The notes under the pieces: model-generated
Databases searched by the model: none
What the model was told of the DNA's origin: nothing
What the model saw: only the letters and a program-made list of their open reading frames with translations
Part shown: in pieces, positions 9,156-17,774 of the stretch
Position numbering within the stretch: position 1 is the first letter of the stretch
How the letters are laid out: each line of letters begins with the position of its first letter
Made by a program: the position numbers and the translations under genes
Source: Ruminiclostridium papyrosolvens DSM 2782
GTDB lineage: Bacteria; Bacillota; Clostridia; Acetivibrionales; DSM-1351
Direction: 5' to 3'
NCBI RefSeq assembly: GCF_029318685.1
Contig: NZ_CP119677.1
Location: forward strand, 868,001 to 932,000
DNA length: 64,000 bases

Positions 9156-9401
9156 AAATTGTACCTCATAAAATATAGTTTTATAGCCTGTCACAGCTAC
9201 ATAAATTATAAAATTAAATATATTATTATTCAACTAAAATATATTATTATACGGACTTAATTTTGGATATCTCCTCCAAAGCACATTATGGTATCACAGA
9301 TTAAATATGAAAATATGTGATTAAACAAATTTTTACCAGTTTATAATCAAACATATTATTAAACAATAACTATGGGAAGTAATTATTTTGGAGGTTACTA
9401 A

Positions 9402-9773
9402 ATGGCGTTCTCAGGCAGAACCGCAAGGTATCTGAAGTACATTCTTATAGGCATAGCCGCAGGAGTGGCAAACGGTCTTTTCGGCTCGGGAGGTGGAACG
9501 ATAGCCGTTCCTGCAATGGTGTTTCTGTTGGAGGAGGATGAACACAAGGCACATGCTACCGCATTGCTTATTATTCTGCCATTAACCCTAGTGAGCACTT
9601 ATTTTTACTTGTCTCATAATTATGTAAACTGGAATATAACATGGAAGGCAATGACGGGAGGTGTTATGGGAGGAGCGATAGGGGCTTTTCTTCTGAACAA
9701 ATGTCCTTCAAAAATTCTTCGTAAGATATTCGGAATATTTATGATACTTGCAGCTATAAGAATGATTTTTTAG
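9402..9773 (+). CDS. Half-size TSUP (TauE/SafE) permease, first half
   Basis: Four-helix membrane protein of 123 residues matching one half of a TauE/SafE sulfite/sulfonate-type permease. The conserved glycine-rich first helix (GLFGSGGGTIAVPA) is followed by EHKAHATAL, both typical of TSUP half-repeats. Full-length family members are about 250 residues with two such halves fused. The next gene is a second half of the same design 26 bases on, with its own GGAGGG site, so the two probably form a heterodimer. Start ATG follows GGAGGTTA. Confidence 0.75.
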   Translation: MAFSGRTARYLKYILIGIAAGVANGLFGSGGGTIAVPAMVFLLEEDEHKAHATALLIILPLTLVSTYFYLSHNYVNWNITWKAMTGGVMGGAIGAFLLNKCPSKILRKIFGIFMILAAIRMIF

Positions 9774-9799
9774 GGAAATAAGAAAATCGGAGGGTGCGT

Positions 9800-10171
9800 A
9801 TGATAGTTGTTTTAATAGGTCTGGCAGCAGGAATAATAAGCGGTATGGGAATTGGCGGAGGAGCAATCCTTATACCTGCACTTGTAATTTTCGTTAAACC
9901 TGAGCAGCACGTAGCGCAAAGTGTAAACCTGCTTTTTTTCATTCCTACAGCTATTGTTGCACTGGTAATACATATTAAAAATAAAAATGTCAACTTCAGA
10001 ATGGGAATACCGATAGTGATTTCAGGACTTGGGGGAGCAGTGCTGGGCTCTAAGCTTGCACTTGCCATGAACGGAGGGACTTTAAAGCATATATTTGGAA
10101 TTTTTTTACTTCTGATGGGGTTATATGAGATATTTGGAAAGGGTAAAGTTAAAAAGTTGAACAAGGCTTGA
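9800..10171 (+). CDS. Half-size TSUP (TauE/SafE) permease, second half
   Basis: Product of 123 residues with four hydrophobic helices, again beginning with the TSUP signature (GMGIGGGAILIPAL, then EQHVAQSVN). The ATG at 9800 lies behind GGAGGG at 9789-9794; an in-frame GTG at 9794 overlaps that site. It pairs with the preceding half-permease. Neither alone has the full two-repeat fold. Transport of sulfur oxyanions or sulfonates is the family norm; substrate here is unknown. Confidence 0.75.
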   Translation: MIVVLIGLAAGIISGMGIGGGAILIPALVIFVKPEQHVAQSVNLLFFIPTAIVALVIHIKNKNVNFRMGIPIVISGLGGAVLGSKLALAMNGGTLKHIFGIFLLLMGLYEIFGKGKVKKLNKA

Positions 10172-10238
10172 TTATATGTAAACGCCTTATAAGATATGAT
10201 ATAATTATGTGAAAATCTAGAAAAGGTGGGTAAAATAT

Positions 10239-11183
10239 ATGGAGCTTGGAGATATTGGACTAATCGTACATAAAATAAAAGAAAACGTTTCAAAAGTAAT
10301 CGTAGGTAAAGAAGACATAATAGATTTGTCATTAATTTGCATAATTACTGGTGGGCATATGCTTTTAGAGGATGTTCCCGGAACAGGGAAAACGGTTTTT
10401 GCAAGAGCATTGGCCGCCTCTCTCGATTGCAGCTTCAGACGTATTCAGTTCACACCTGACCTTTTGCCGTCAGATGTTACAGGTATAAATTTTTATAGCC
10501 AGAAGGAAAGTAATTTTACTTTCAGACCCGGTCCGGTATTTTCAAATATTGTGCTTGCCGATGAAATAAATCGCGCCACTCCCCGTACTCAGTCCTCAAT
10601 GCTGGAATGTATGGAGGAAAAACAGGTGACAATCGACGGTGAGACCAGAAAACTTGCTGCTCCGTTTTTCGTTATAGCTACACAGAATCCCGTAGAAATT
10701 CAAGGAACATTTCCTTTGCCGGAAGCCCAGTTGGACAGGTTTTTGATTAAAACCTCAATGGGGTATCCCGATACCAAGTCTTCAATAGATATTCTCAAAA
10801 GGTTTAAGGAAAGCAACCCTCTTGGGGAACTGATGTCAGTTGTCACCGCTGCCGAAATATGCGGGGCATCTGAAATATACTCAAAAGTAAAGGTTTCAGA
10901 GGATATAATGGAGTACATAATTAATATTGCAGAGGCTACAAGAAAGCATTCAGGGGTTCATCTGGGGGTCAGTCCAAGAGGTACACTGTCTCTTATGAAA
11001 GCCTCGCAGGTTCATGCTCTGCTTAAAAACCGTACATATGTTATACCCGACGATATTAAGGCAATGGCAGTTCCTGTTCTTGCTCACAGAATAATACCAA
11101 AAGGCCTTTCAGCTGATAATAGTAATCCCGGCGAGAAAATTATCAATAATATTTTAGAGCAGACAGCGGTTCCGCTTGAATAG
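10239..11183 (+). CDS. MoxR family AAA+ ATPase
   Basis: Cytoplasmic chaperone-like ATPase of 314 residues. Walker A is PGTGKT (residues 47-52), Walker B is LADEINRA (about 108), and the sensor and MoxR-typical segments ATQNP and EAQLDRF follow. MoxR proteins act with von Willebrand-like partners in maturation of protein complexes. The gene opens a three-gene operon with a DUF58 protein and a membrane protein with a DUF4129-like tail, the usual MoxR-DUF58-transglutaminase arrangement without a visible transglutaminase core. RBS AGGTGGG precedes the ATG. Confidence 0.88.
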   Translation: MELGDIGLIVHKIKENVSKVIVGKEDIIDLSLICIITGGHMLLEDVPGTGKTVFARALAASLDCSFRRIQFTPDLLPSDVTGINFYSQKESNFTFRPGPVFSNIVLADEINRATPRTQSSMLECMEEKQVTIDGETRKLAAPFFVIATQNPVEIQGTFPLPEAQLDRFLIKTSMGYPDTKSSIDILKRFKESNPLGELMSVVTAAEICGASEIYSKVKVSEDIMEYIINIAEATRKHSGVHLGVSPRGTLSLMKASQVHALLKNRTYVIPDDIKAMAVPVLAHRIIPKGLSADNSNPGEKIINNILEQTAVPLE

Positions 11184-11191
11184 GAGGAAGT

Positions 11192-12274
11192 ATGTTATTT
11201 TTGCAGATTGCACTTGCTCTGCCGCTGCTGATTCTCATTGAAACTATTCTTTTCAGGCGTTTTTTGCTTAAAGGAGTTGTTTACCGTAGAACTATATCAA
11301 AGACCTCAGTTTTTGAGGGTGAAAAAATATCAATGATTGAGGACATAGAAAACAATAGCTTCCTGCCAATAGCATGGATGAAAGCGGAGTCCCGCATAAG
11401 CCCAAACCTTGAGTTCAGTGCTATTAAAAATATGCAGGTCTCTCAGGGCGGCTATCATAGAAGTGTTTTTTCCATAATGCCTTTTTATCGGCTGAAAAGA
11501 ACACATACGGTTACCTGTCTGAAAAGAGGGGAATACAATGTTGGAAATGTGACGTTAACAGCCGGTGACGTTCTTGGCTTTGTTACAAAGATATTATCAT
11601 ATGACAATGAGGTCAGACTTCTTGTCTATCCAAGTCCTCTTTCTGAAAACAGAATGGTTCAGTGTTACCGCTCGCTACAAGGAGATGCGGTTGTACGGAG
11701 GTTCATAAACCCGGACCCCTTTCTGGTAGCAGGAGTGAGGGAGTATCAGGCGGGAGACCCTGTTTCATCCATCAGTTGGAAGTCAACGGCAAGAACTAAT
11801 TCGCTTCAGGTATATAAGTATGACTATTCGGCAGATACAAAGCTCTTGATTCTGTTTAATATTGACTCCAGCAGCAGTCAGGATAGTTATCCAAATGAAA
11901 GAGAATGTGAAAAAATAGAGCTGGGTATTCACTTCTGCGCTTCAATAGTAGATAAGACAATTAAACAGGGTATAGCTACAGGATTTTGCTGTAACGGACA
12001 CTTCAGAGACCAGAAAGAAATTGTCAATATTCCTTCGCGTTGCAGCCAGATTCAGCTATTTACTATTTTTGAAGCTATGGCGAAACTGCAACTTCACAGA
12101 GTGCTATCCTTTTATACAATGATAAAAAACATAAAAAACAGTATTCCTAAGGATACAGATATACTTATTGTTTCTCTTTACAATGACGAAAAGATTCAGG
12201 AACAGGTTCATGAACTTAAGCGTTCAGGACACGACGTTGAGACCTGGATTATTTCTGAAAGCGAGGTGGAATAA
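11192..12274 (+). CDS. DUF58 domain protein
   Basis: Protein of 360 residues with two N-terminal hydrophobic stretches, a beta-rich region, then the DUF58 signature VREYQAGDPVSSISWKSTART near residues 185-205 and a von Willebrand A-like C-terminal region. It is separated from the MoxR gene by eight bases containing AGGAGG and overlaps the next start by one base, so the three genes are co-translated. Likely a membrane-bound partner of the MoxR ATPase. Confidence 0.85.
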   Translation: MLFLQIALALPLLILIETILFRRFLLKGVVYRRTISKTSVFEGEKISMIEDIENNSFLPIAWMKAESRISPNLEFSAIKNMQVSQGGYHRSVFSIMPFYRLKRTHTVTCLKRGEYNVGNVTLTAGDVLGFVTKILSYDNEVRLLVYPSPLSENRMVQCYRSLQGDAVVRRFINPDPFLVAGVREYQAGDPVSSISWKSTARTNSLQVYKYDYSADTKLLILFNIDSSSSQDSYPNERECEKIELGIHFCASIVDKTIKQGIATGFCCNGHFRDQKEIVNIPSRCSQIQLFTIFEAMAKLQLHRVLSFYTMIKNIKNSIPKDTDILIVSLYNDEKIQEQVHELKRSGHDVETWIISESEVE

Positions 12275-13530
12275 TGTCGAAATTGTTTTTGCTCTCTAAT
12301 ATATTACAAGGTTTTGCCTTGATGCCCTTTAATTTTTTTATTATGCAGCTTGTACTTCCGGCGGACACCGCCCTTATTTTATCAGTTCTCCTGGTGGTTA
12401 TTACCTTTGTGGCAACACTGATATGCAGCTTGAATATAAAAGCCTATTTGTATAACCCTGTATCCTTGGCTGTATCAATTCTCATAGCAGTTGTCGGTAC
12501 AGGGACTGACCTTGGCAGACTAATTGTGACCATAATGTGCATGTTTGTTTTTCTCAGTACATGGTACAGTATAAAAAATGAAAACGATTTCTCTATGCAG
12601 ACCGCCGTATTTGCACTTATCATAAATGTGGTGTATGGGGTAATAAACAAGGTTGCAGCTATGAGTGACAGTGTACTATATGGAAATGCAGCTATATGCA
12701 TTTCGGTTATCTCTGCCGTTATACTTCTGATAGTAAGACAGGTAGATGACTCCAGAAGCTTTGGAAGAGCAGCCATGGATATAAGCAGAACCCAACGAAA
12801 GAATAACAGGATATTCGGCGGAGTAATACTTTTGGTACTTATCTTAATGGGTACGTTGGGACGGGTATCTGAAATTTACAAATTCGTACTAAGCTTAATA
12901 GCAAAAATATTTAGTTTTTTAGGTATGCTCCTAAGTCCCGGAGCAACACATGCCGAAGAAAGGCAAATGCAGCAATTTCCCGAGGCAAAAGCATCCTCAA
13001 GCCTCTTTGAGCAAATACTAAAGATAGTACTTGACGTATTGGCGATAATTCTCATAGTAGTGTTTACAGTCTACCTTTTGTACACAATAACTAAATTGAT
13101 AACAAAGTTAATACGCAGTATCGCCGGATGGCTTGCAAACAGAGAAGCGACAGCCATAATAATAAATGAAAACGGACTCATTGATGAAAAGCAGAGTCTT
13201 TACGGTAAAAATCTAAAGAAAATCACTAACAGATTTCTTGACAGGGCGAAAGGATTATTCAGCAGAGAAGTACCTTATAACAAATTACCTGATGGGAAAG
13301 CTAAAATAAGAAGACTGTTCAGAAACTTTGTTGATAAATCAATAGGGATTGGGGTTGCCGTAAAAAAATCTTCAACTGCAGAGGAGATTTCAAAAGGTGC
13401 TTCGGATACAGTGCCAACTGAAACAGGGATTAACAGTTTAATGTCTAAAAACTATAATGCAGTACGTTATGGTGAGATGGAGCCATCTCCAAAAGATTTG
13501 GAGACTTTGGAAAAAAAGTTTAATATATAG
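12274..13530 (+). CDS. Membrane protein with DUF4129-like C-terminus
   Basis: Product of 418 residues. About six hydrophobic segments lie within residues 1-165, one at 180-215, one at 250-285, then a soluble C-terminus. The tail, with LFRNFVD, then TAEEI and NAVRYGE, resembles the DUF4129 region that ends transglutaminase-like proteins of MoxR operons. The catalytic Cys-His-Asp core of those proteins is not seen, so this looks like a shortened form. Last gene of the operon, followed by a terminator. Confidence 0.6.
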   Translation: MSKLFLLSNILQGFALMPFNFFIMQLVLPADTALILSVLLVVITFVATLICSLNIKAYLYNPVSLAVSILIAVVGTGTDLGRLIVTIMCMFVFLSTWYSIKNENDFSMQTAVFALIINVVYGVINKVAAMSDSVLYGNAAICISVISAVILLIVRQVDDSRSFGRAAMDISRTQRKNNRIFGGVILLVLILMGTLGRVSEIYKFVLSLIAKIFSFLGMLLSPGATHAEERQMQQFPEAKASSSLFEQILKIVLDVLAIILIVVFTVYLLYTITKLITKLIRSIAGWLANREATAIIINENGLIDEKQSLYGKNLKKITNRFLDRAKGLFSREVPYNKLPDGKAKIRRLFRNFVDKSIGIGVAVKKSSTAEEISKGASDTVPTETGINSLMSKNYNAVRYGEMEPSPKDLETLEKKFNI

Positions 13531-13561
13531 GTATTCGTTGACAAAAAACTATAAATAATAT

Positions 13562-13593
13562 ATAGTGGTTTTATATAGAACCACTATTTTTTA
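13562..13593 (+). terminator. Terminator of the MoxR operon
   Basis: ATAGTGGTT at 13562-13570 pairs with AACCACTAT at 13579-13587, followed by a T tract. It sits just upstream of the next gene. Confidence 0.8.
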
Positions 13594-13602
13594 TGAAGAG
13601 AG

Positions 13603-14304
13603 ATGTTGCAGGTGGATATTATAGACGCTTTAATGCAGGCGGGTTTCACCAGACACGAGTCTGTTTTGTATGTTACTCTCTGCAGGGAAGGTGAGCTTAC
13701 CGGATATGAAGCCTCCAAGCTCACAGGAATTCCACGGTCAAATGCGTATCTTGGCCTTGCCGGCTTGTGCGACAAGGGCGGTGCTTACAAAATAAGCAGT
13801 GAAACGGCTCAATATGGTGCGTTGCCTGTAAATGAGCTTGTGGAAAATCTCAAGAGAAGGTTTTCGCAAATCATACAGGTAATAGAAGAGATTCCAAAGG
13901 TCAATATACCAAAGGATACCTTTGTAACAATTAACGGTGCCCAGCAGATAGTTAATAAGATGAAGAACCTGATAAATGAAGCCCAATACAGGATATATAT
14001 ATCCATAGCCAGAAACCAACTGGAGCTTGTTCACAAGGAACTTATCTATGCTAAGGAGAGGGGACTCAAAGTAGTTCTGATAACCTCTGATTGTAACGGT
14101 ATGGAAGGTTTTACCTGTTACAGGTCTCAAAAGAAACCCGGAAGCGTCAGGCTTATTACGGATTCCTCCAATGTTCTGACGGGACATATAAGTGAGTTTG
14201 ATGCTACAGGATTATTTTCAATGAATAAAAATATGGTTGATGTTATAAAAGATTCTTTAACAAACGAAATCAAACTGATAAATATAAAAAATAATCAGAA
14301 TTGA
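13603..14304 (+). CDS. TrmB-like transcriptional regulator
   Basis: Protein of 233 residues. The N-terminal winged helix (residues about 5-75; FTRHESVLYVTL, then GYEASKLTGIPRSNAY) is typical of the TrmB family. A coiled segment and a C-terminal region reminiscent of phospholipase-D-like TrmB sensor domains follow. TrmB proteins in archaea and clostridia sense sugars or metabolites. It stands between the MoxR operon terminator and lysA, in the same direction, and could regulate lysA-ddh, but no operator is identifiable. Start ATG has only a weak GAAGAGAG site. Confidence 0.65.
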   Translation: MLQVDIIDALMQAGFTRHESVLYVTLCREGELTGYEASKLTGIPRSNAYLGLAGLCDKGGAYKISSETAQYGALPVNELVENLKRRFSQIIQVIEEIPKVNIPKDTFVTINGAQQIVNKMKNLINEAQYRIYISIARNQLELVHKELIYAKERGLKVVLITSDCNGMEGFTCYRSQKKPGSVRLITDSSNVLTGHISEFDATGLFSMNKNMVDVIKDSLTNEIKLINIKNNQN

Positions 14305-14368
14305 AATATAACCTATATAACAAAAGAGGTTTATTAATATTCAAACTAAATTAAGAGAGGTGTACATT

Positions 14369-15619
14369 ATGACAGAATACTATTCAACAAAAACGAACTT
14401 TTTCGGTAATTCAAATCCGGAAAAGTTAATAAAGGAATATGGGAGTCCCTTATATGTCTACAATGAAAAAATATTAAGACAAAAATGCAGAGATATGAAG
14501 AATCTTGTGGATTACAAAAACTTCATTCCCAACTACTCCATAAAAGCAAATTCAAACCTTACTGTTCTGAAAATCGTGAAGGAAGAAGGACTCAGAGCTG
14601 ATGCAATGTCTGCAGGAGAAATCCAGCTTTTGCTTCACGCAGGGTTTAAGCCTGAAAATCTGTTTTTTGTTCCAAACAACGTATCGGAAGCAGAACTAAA
14701 GTATGCAGTTGAAAATGGTGTACTGGTAAGTGTGGATTCACTTTCACAGCTTGAAATTCTGGGTAAAATCAATCAGGGAGGAAAGGCTGCTGTAAGGTTT
14801 AATCCGGGAGTTGGAGCAGGACACCATGAAAAGGTTGTAACAGCCGGAAAGAAAACAAAATTTGGAGTAAACATTGATTGTGTGAATGAAGTTAAGGCAA
14901 TTGCTAAAAAGTATAATATGAAAATATGCGGTGTAAACCAACACATAGGCTCATTGTTTATGGAAGGTGATTCATATATCGAAGGTGTAAAATCCTTACT
15001 TGCAGTAGCAGAACAATTTGAAGATATAGATTTCGTAGATATGGGCGGCGGTTTCGGAATACCTTATAAAAAGCAGGAAGGCCAAGAACCCCTTGATTTG
15101 GCAAGCTTCAAGGAAAAGCTTACACAGGTTCTGGAACAGTGGACTGACAAATATGGAAAGAAGATTCTGTTCAAAACTGAGCCCGGCCGCTATATAGTTG
15201 CAGAAAGCGGAGTATTACTGGGTAATGTTTATGCCACTAAGGCCAACTACGGGAACAAATATGTTGGAACCGACATAGGCTTCAATGTGTTGGCAAGACC
15301 TGTTATGTACGATTCACACCATGATATTGAAGTATACAGAAACGGAAATCCTTTAAATGACAGTGAAGTGGAGGAAGTAACTGTAGTAGGTAATATCTGC
15401 GAAAGCGGTGATATTATTGCAAAAAACAGAGAACTCCCTGTTATAAATCAAGGAGATATTCTTGGGATAATGGATGCGGGTGCCTACGGTTTTGCAATGA
15501 GTTCAAACTACAATATGAGACTAAGACCTGCAGAAGTTCTTATCAAGGAAGACGGCGAGCCTGTGCTGATAAGACGCAGGGATACTTTTGAGGACTTGAT
15601 AGCAAACTTCAATATATAA
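14369..15619 (+). CDS. lysA: Diaminopimelate decarboxylase
   Basis: PLP enzyme of 416 residues that decarboxylates meso-diaminopimelate to lysine, last step of lysine synthesis. The fold-type III barrel has the PLP lysine in SIKANSN (Lys59), HIGS near 190, GGGFG near 225, EPGRY near 272 and CESGD near 345, all in canonical order. The ATG at 14369 follows GAGAGGTG; an upstream GTG lies within that site. The next gene is meso-diaminopimelate dehydrogenase, whose product is the substrate of this enzyme. Clearly distinct from the cluster decarboxylase at 40355. Confidence 0.9.
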   Translation: MTEYYSTKTNFFGNSNPEKLIKEYGSPLYVYNEKILRQKCRDMKNLVDYKNFIPNYSIKANSNLTVLKIVKEEGLRADAMSAGEIQLLLHAGFKPENLFFVPNNVSEAELKYAVENGVLVSVDSLSQLEILGKINQGGKAAVRFNPGVGAGHHEKVVTAGKKTKFGVNIDCVNEVKAIAKKYNMKICGVNQHIGSLFMEGDSYIEGVKSLLAVAEQFEDIDFVDMGGGFGIPYKKQEGQEPLDLASFKEKLTQVLEQWTDKYGKKILFKTEPGRYIVAESGVLLGNVYATKANYGNKYVGTDIGFNVLARPVMYDSHHDIEVYRNGNPLNDSEVEEVTVVGNICESGDIIAKNRELPVINQGDILGIMDAGAYGFAMSSNYNMRLRPAEVLIKEDGEPVLIRRRDTFEDLIANFNI

Positions 15620-15653
15620 TGAGAATTGCAAGCTATGATAGAAAAGAGGATTA

Positions 15654-16646
15654 ATGATGAATAAGGTAAAAATAGGCATTATAGGATACGGTAATATCGG
15701 TAAGGGCGTTGAAGCGGCAATAAGACAGAGCAGTGATACAGAATTGGTTGCCGTATTTACCAGAAGAAATCCTGAAAGTGTAGTTTTGAAGACTCCCGGA
15801 GTAAAAGTTGTAGAGATTAAAGATGCTGAAAAATATAAAAATGATATAGATGTAATGATTCTTTGCGGGGGTTCAGCAACGGACCTTCCTGAACAAGGGC
15901 CTGAATTTGCGGCTATGTTCAATATTGTTGACAGCTTTGATACACATGCAAAGATTCCTGAGTATTTCGCAACGGTAAATAAGGCTGCCATGGCTGCAAA
16001 TAAAACCTCTGTTATATCAGTTGGATGGGACCCAGGATTATTCTCAATGATAAGAATGTTATCAGGTGCAATTCTGCCCGAAGGCAACGATTATACATTT
16101 TGGGGTAAAGGGGTAAGCCAGGGACATTCTGATGCAATCAGAAGAGTAACAGGAGTAAAGAATGCCATTCAGTATACTATTCCTATAGATGATGCCGTTG
16201 AAAGTGTAAGAAACGGTAAAAACCCTGAACTGTCCACTAGGCAGAAGCATTTGAGAGAGTGTTTTGTCGTAGCAGAAGAAGGTGCAGATAAGGCTAAAAT
16301 TGAAGCTGACATAAAGAATATGCCTAATTATTTTGCAGACTATGACACAATAGTACATTTTGTAAGTGAAGATGAGCTTAAAAGCAATCATTCCAGAATG
16401 CCACATGGTGGATTTGTATTCAGAAGCGGTAAGACAGGTATAGATACGGTTAACAACCACATTATAGAATTTTCACTCAAACTGGACAGCAATCCTGAAT
16501 TTACTGCAAATGTATTGGTTGCCTATGCAAGGGCGGCTGTACGCATGAATAGAGAAGGCTGCCATGGAGCAAAGACGGTATTTGACGTACCACTGTCATA
16601 CTTGTCTGCAAAGAGCCATGCTGAACTTATAAAGGGACTTTTATAA
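15654..16646 (+). CDS. ddh: meso-Diaminopimelate dehydrogenase
   Basis: NADPH-dependent enzyme of 330 residues that makes meso-diaminopimelate directly from tetrahydrodipicolinate, bypassing the acylated route. The N-terminal Rossmann motif is GYGNIGKG (residues 11-18). Substrate-domain segments SVGWDPGLFSM and WGKGVSQGHSDAIRRV match the family strongly. It follows lysA by 34 bases with AGAGG, so both are co-transcribed and supply both peptidoglycan precursor and lysine. Either of two adjacent ATG codons could be the start. Confidence 0.9.
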   Translation: MMNKVKIGIIGYGNIGKGVEAAIRQSSDTELVAVFTRRNPESVVLKTPGVKVVEIKDAEKYKNDIDVMILCGGSATDLPEQGPEFAAMFNIVDSFDTHAKIPEYFATVNKAAMAANKTSVISVGWDPGLFSMIRMLSGAILPEGNDYTFWGKGVSQGHSDAIRRVTGVKNAIQYTIPIDDAVESVRNGKNPELSTRQKHLRECFVVAEEGADKAKIEADIKNMPNYFADYDTIVHFVSEDELKSNHSRMPHGGFVFRSGKTGIDTVNNHIIEFSLKLDSNPEFTANVLVAYARAAVRMNREGCHGAKTVFDVPLSYLSAKSHAELIKGLL

Positions 16647-16729
16647 TCGAATTTAGAACCAAAACTCATTATTTGCCATAGTATGTAGTATTATTTTTAT
16701 GTCTGCAGCTATGCGGGTAGGAGGTATTA

Positions 16730-17026
16730 ATGAGTGGTTCGGCATTAGACAATGTGACTTGGAAAGGCAACAGCAGAAAGATGTATAAAGCAGTAATGTC
16801 TGCAGTTCCTTCAATTTTCAGGTCCACTATAAAGCGTGAGATTGAGAGTTGGGTTGTGGAGCACAAAGTTAAAGTTGTTACTGAAGATTTGCTTTTAAAA
16901 ATGTTTCACGAAAAAGCTCCAAAGGGCTATAAACAAAAGCTTGGCCCGAAACTTGAAGCAATGAAAACAACCCGTGAAGAAACACGGGGCGAATCAGAAG
17001 AAGAAGTTATTGATTCAGAAGAATAA
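16730..17026 (+). CDS. Small PCP_red-like domain protein
   Basis: Protein of 98 residues. The segment with AVPSIFRSTIKREIE followed by VVTEDLLLKMF resembles the PCP_red domain (Pfam PF08369) found at the end of protochlorophyllide reductase subunits and as small standalone proteins in non-photosynthetic anaerobes. The last 20 residues are strongly acidic. A GGAGG site precedes the ATG. Role unknown. It has its own strong terminator. Confidence 0.5.
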   Translation: MSGSALDNVTWKGNSRKMYKAVMSAVPSIFRSTIKREIESWVVEHKVKVVTEDLLLKMFHEKAPKGYKQKLGPKLEAMKTTREETRGESEEEVIDSEE

Positions 17027-17040
17027 TAATTTAATTAAAA

Positions 17041-17090
17041 AATGGCAGGTACAACACACTCGTGAGTGTAAGTTGTATCTGCCATTTTTT
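17041..17090 (+). terminator. Strong rho-independent terminator
   Basis: AATGGCAGGTACAAC at 17041-17055 pairs with GTTGTATCTGCCATT at 17072-17086 (one mismatch), with an inner stem ACACTC/GAGTGT, followed by TTTT. Confidence 0.85.
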
Positions 17091-17232
17091 GTCGTATAAT
17101 GGAAAAATTAGCCACCATATACAACATAAAGGAGGTATATAGCTACATAATTTATAGATTTTAGTGAGATTATTGATTAACTATTAAAAGCTTGATATTA
17201 TACCAGTAATAGACAATAGAGGAGGTGACATT

Positions 17233-17636
17233 TTAGTAAAAAAGGGTTTTATTGTTGTTCTTGTAATACTAATGACAGTGGTATTCAATTCAGGTATTTC
17301 ATCAGTTGACGTAATTGTATTGGTCACAATGACGGTGACACTGGTGCGAAAACAGATAACGGAAGTACGTGTCAAAATTGGAGATTAGTTAATATGGACG
17401 GAGGATATTGTTAAATAGTTAACACGGGAAGAGAATAAGCTTCTGGCGTTAAGTGTATCAACAGCAAACGGGGTGATGTTACCCAATGGACTGATAATGG
17501 AGGTAAAAATCAGGAGTGGTCTCTTGTTGCTCAAGCAACAGGAAATATAACATATACACTGGTCAGAGAAAAAAATCCTAAAACTGTATATTACAACACA
17601 TCAGTCTCCATATACTATGTAAACACAACATGGTGA
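17233..17636 (+). pseudogene. Decayed secreted ricin-B-like lectin gene
   Basis: An intact GGAGGTG at 17221-17227 is followed at the expected distance by TTA where a TTG start would be, then a clean signal peptide (VKKGFIVVLVILM...). The frame then shifts. Another frame reads GHNDGDTGAKTDNGS, CQNWRLVNMDGGY, is cut by TAA at 17412 and 17436, continues in a third frame as LALSVSTANG, then returns as GDVTQWTDNGG and NQEWSLVAQATGN before ending at TGA 17634. The QxW-type repeats are those of ricin-B/CBM13 lectins. At least two frameshifts, two stops and a lost start make it non-functional. A short open stretch at 17644-17749 (HFWPFGLNYYSEV...) may be its tail. Confidence 0.65.
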
Positions 17637-17774
17637 CAAACAGCATTTTTGGCCCTTTGGACTGAACTATTACAGCGAGGTAAAGACTGACGTAGATTAC
17701 ATAAATCATTGCAGAATTGTAAACCAGTTTAAAAAAGATGGAGTATAATTTATTATTTATGGGAGGTACTACAA

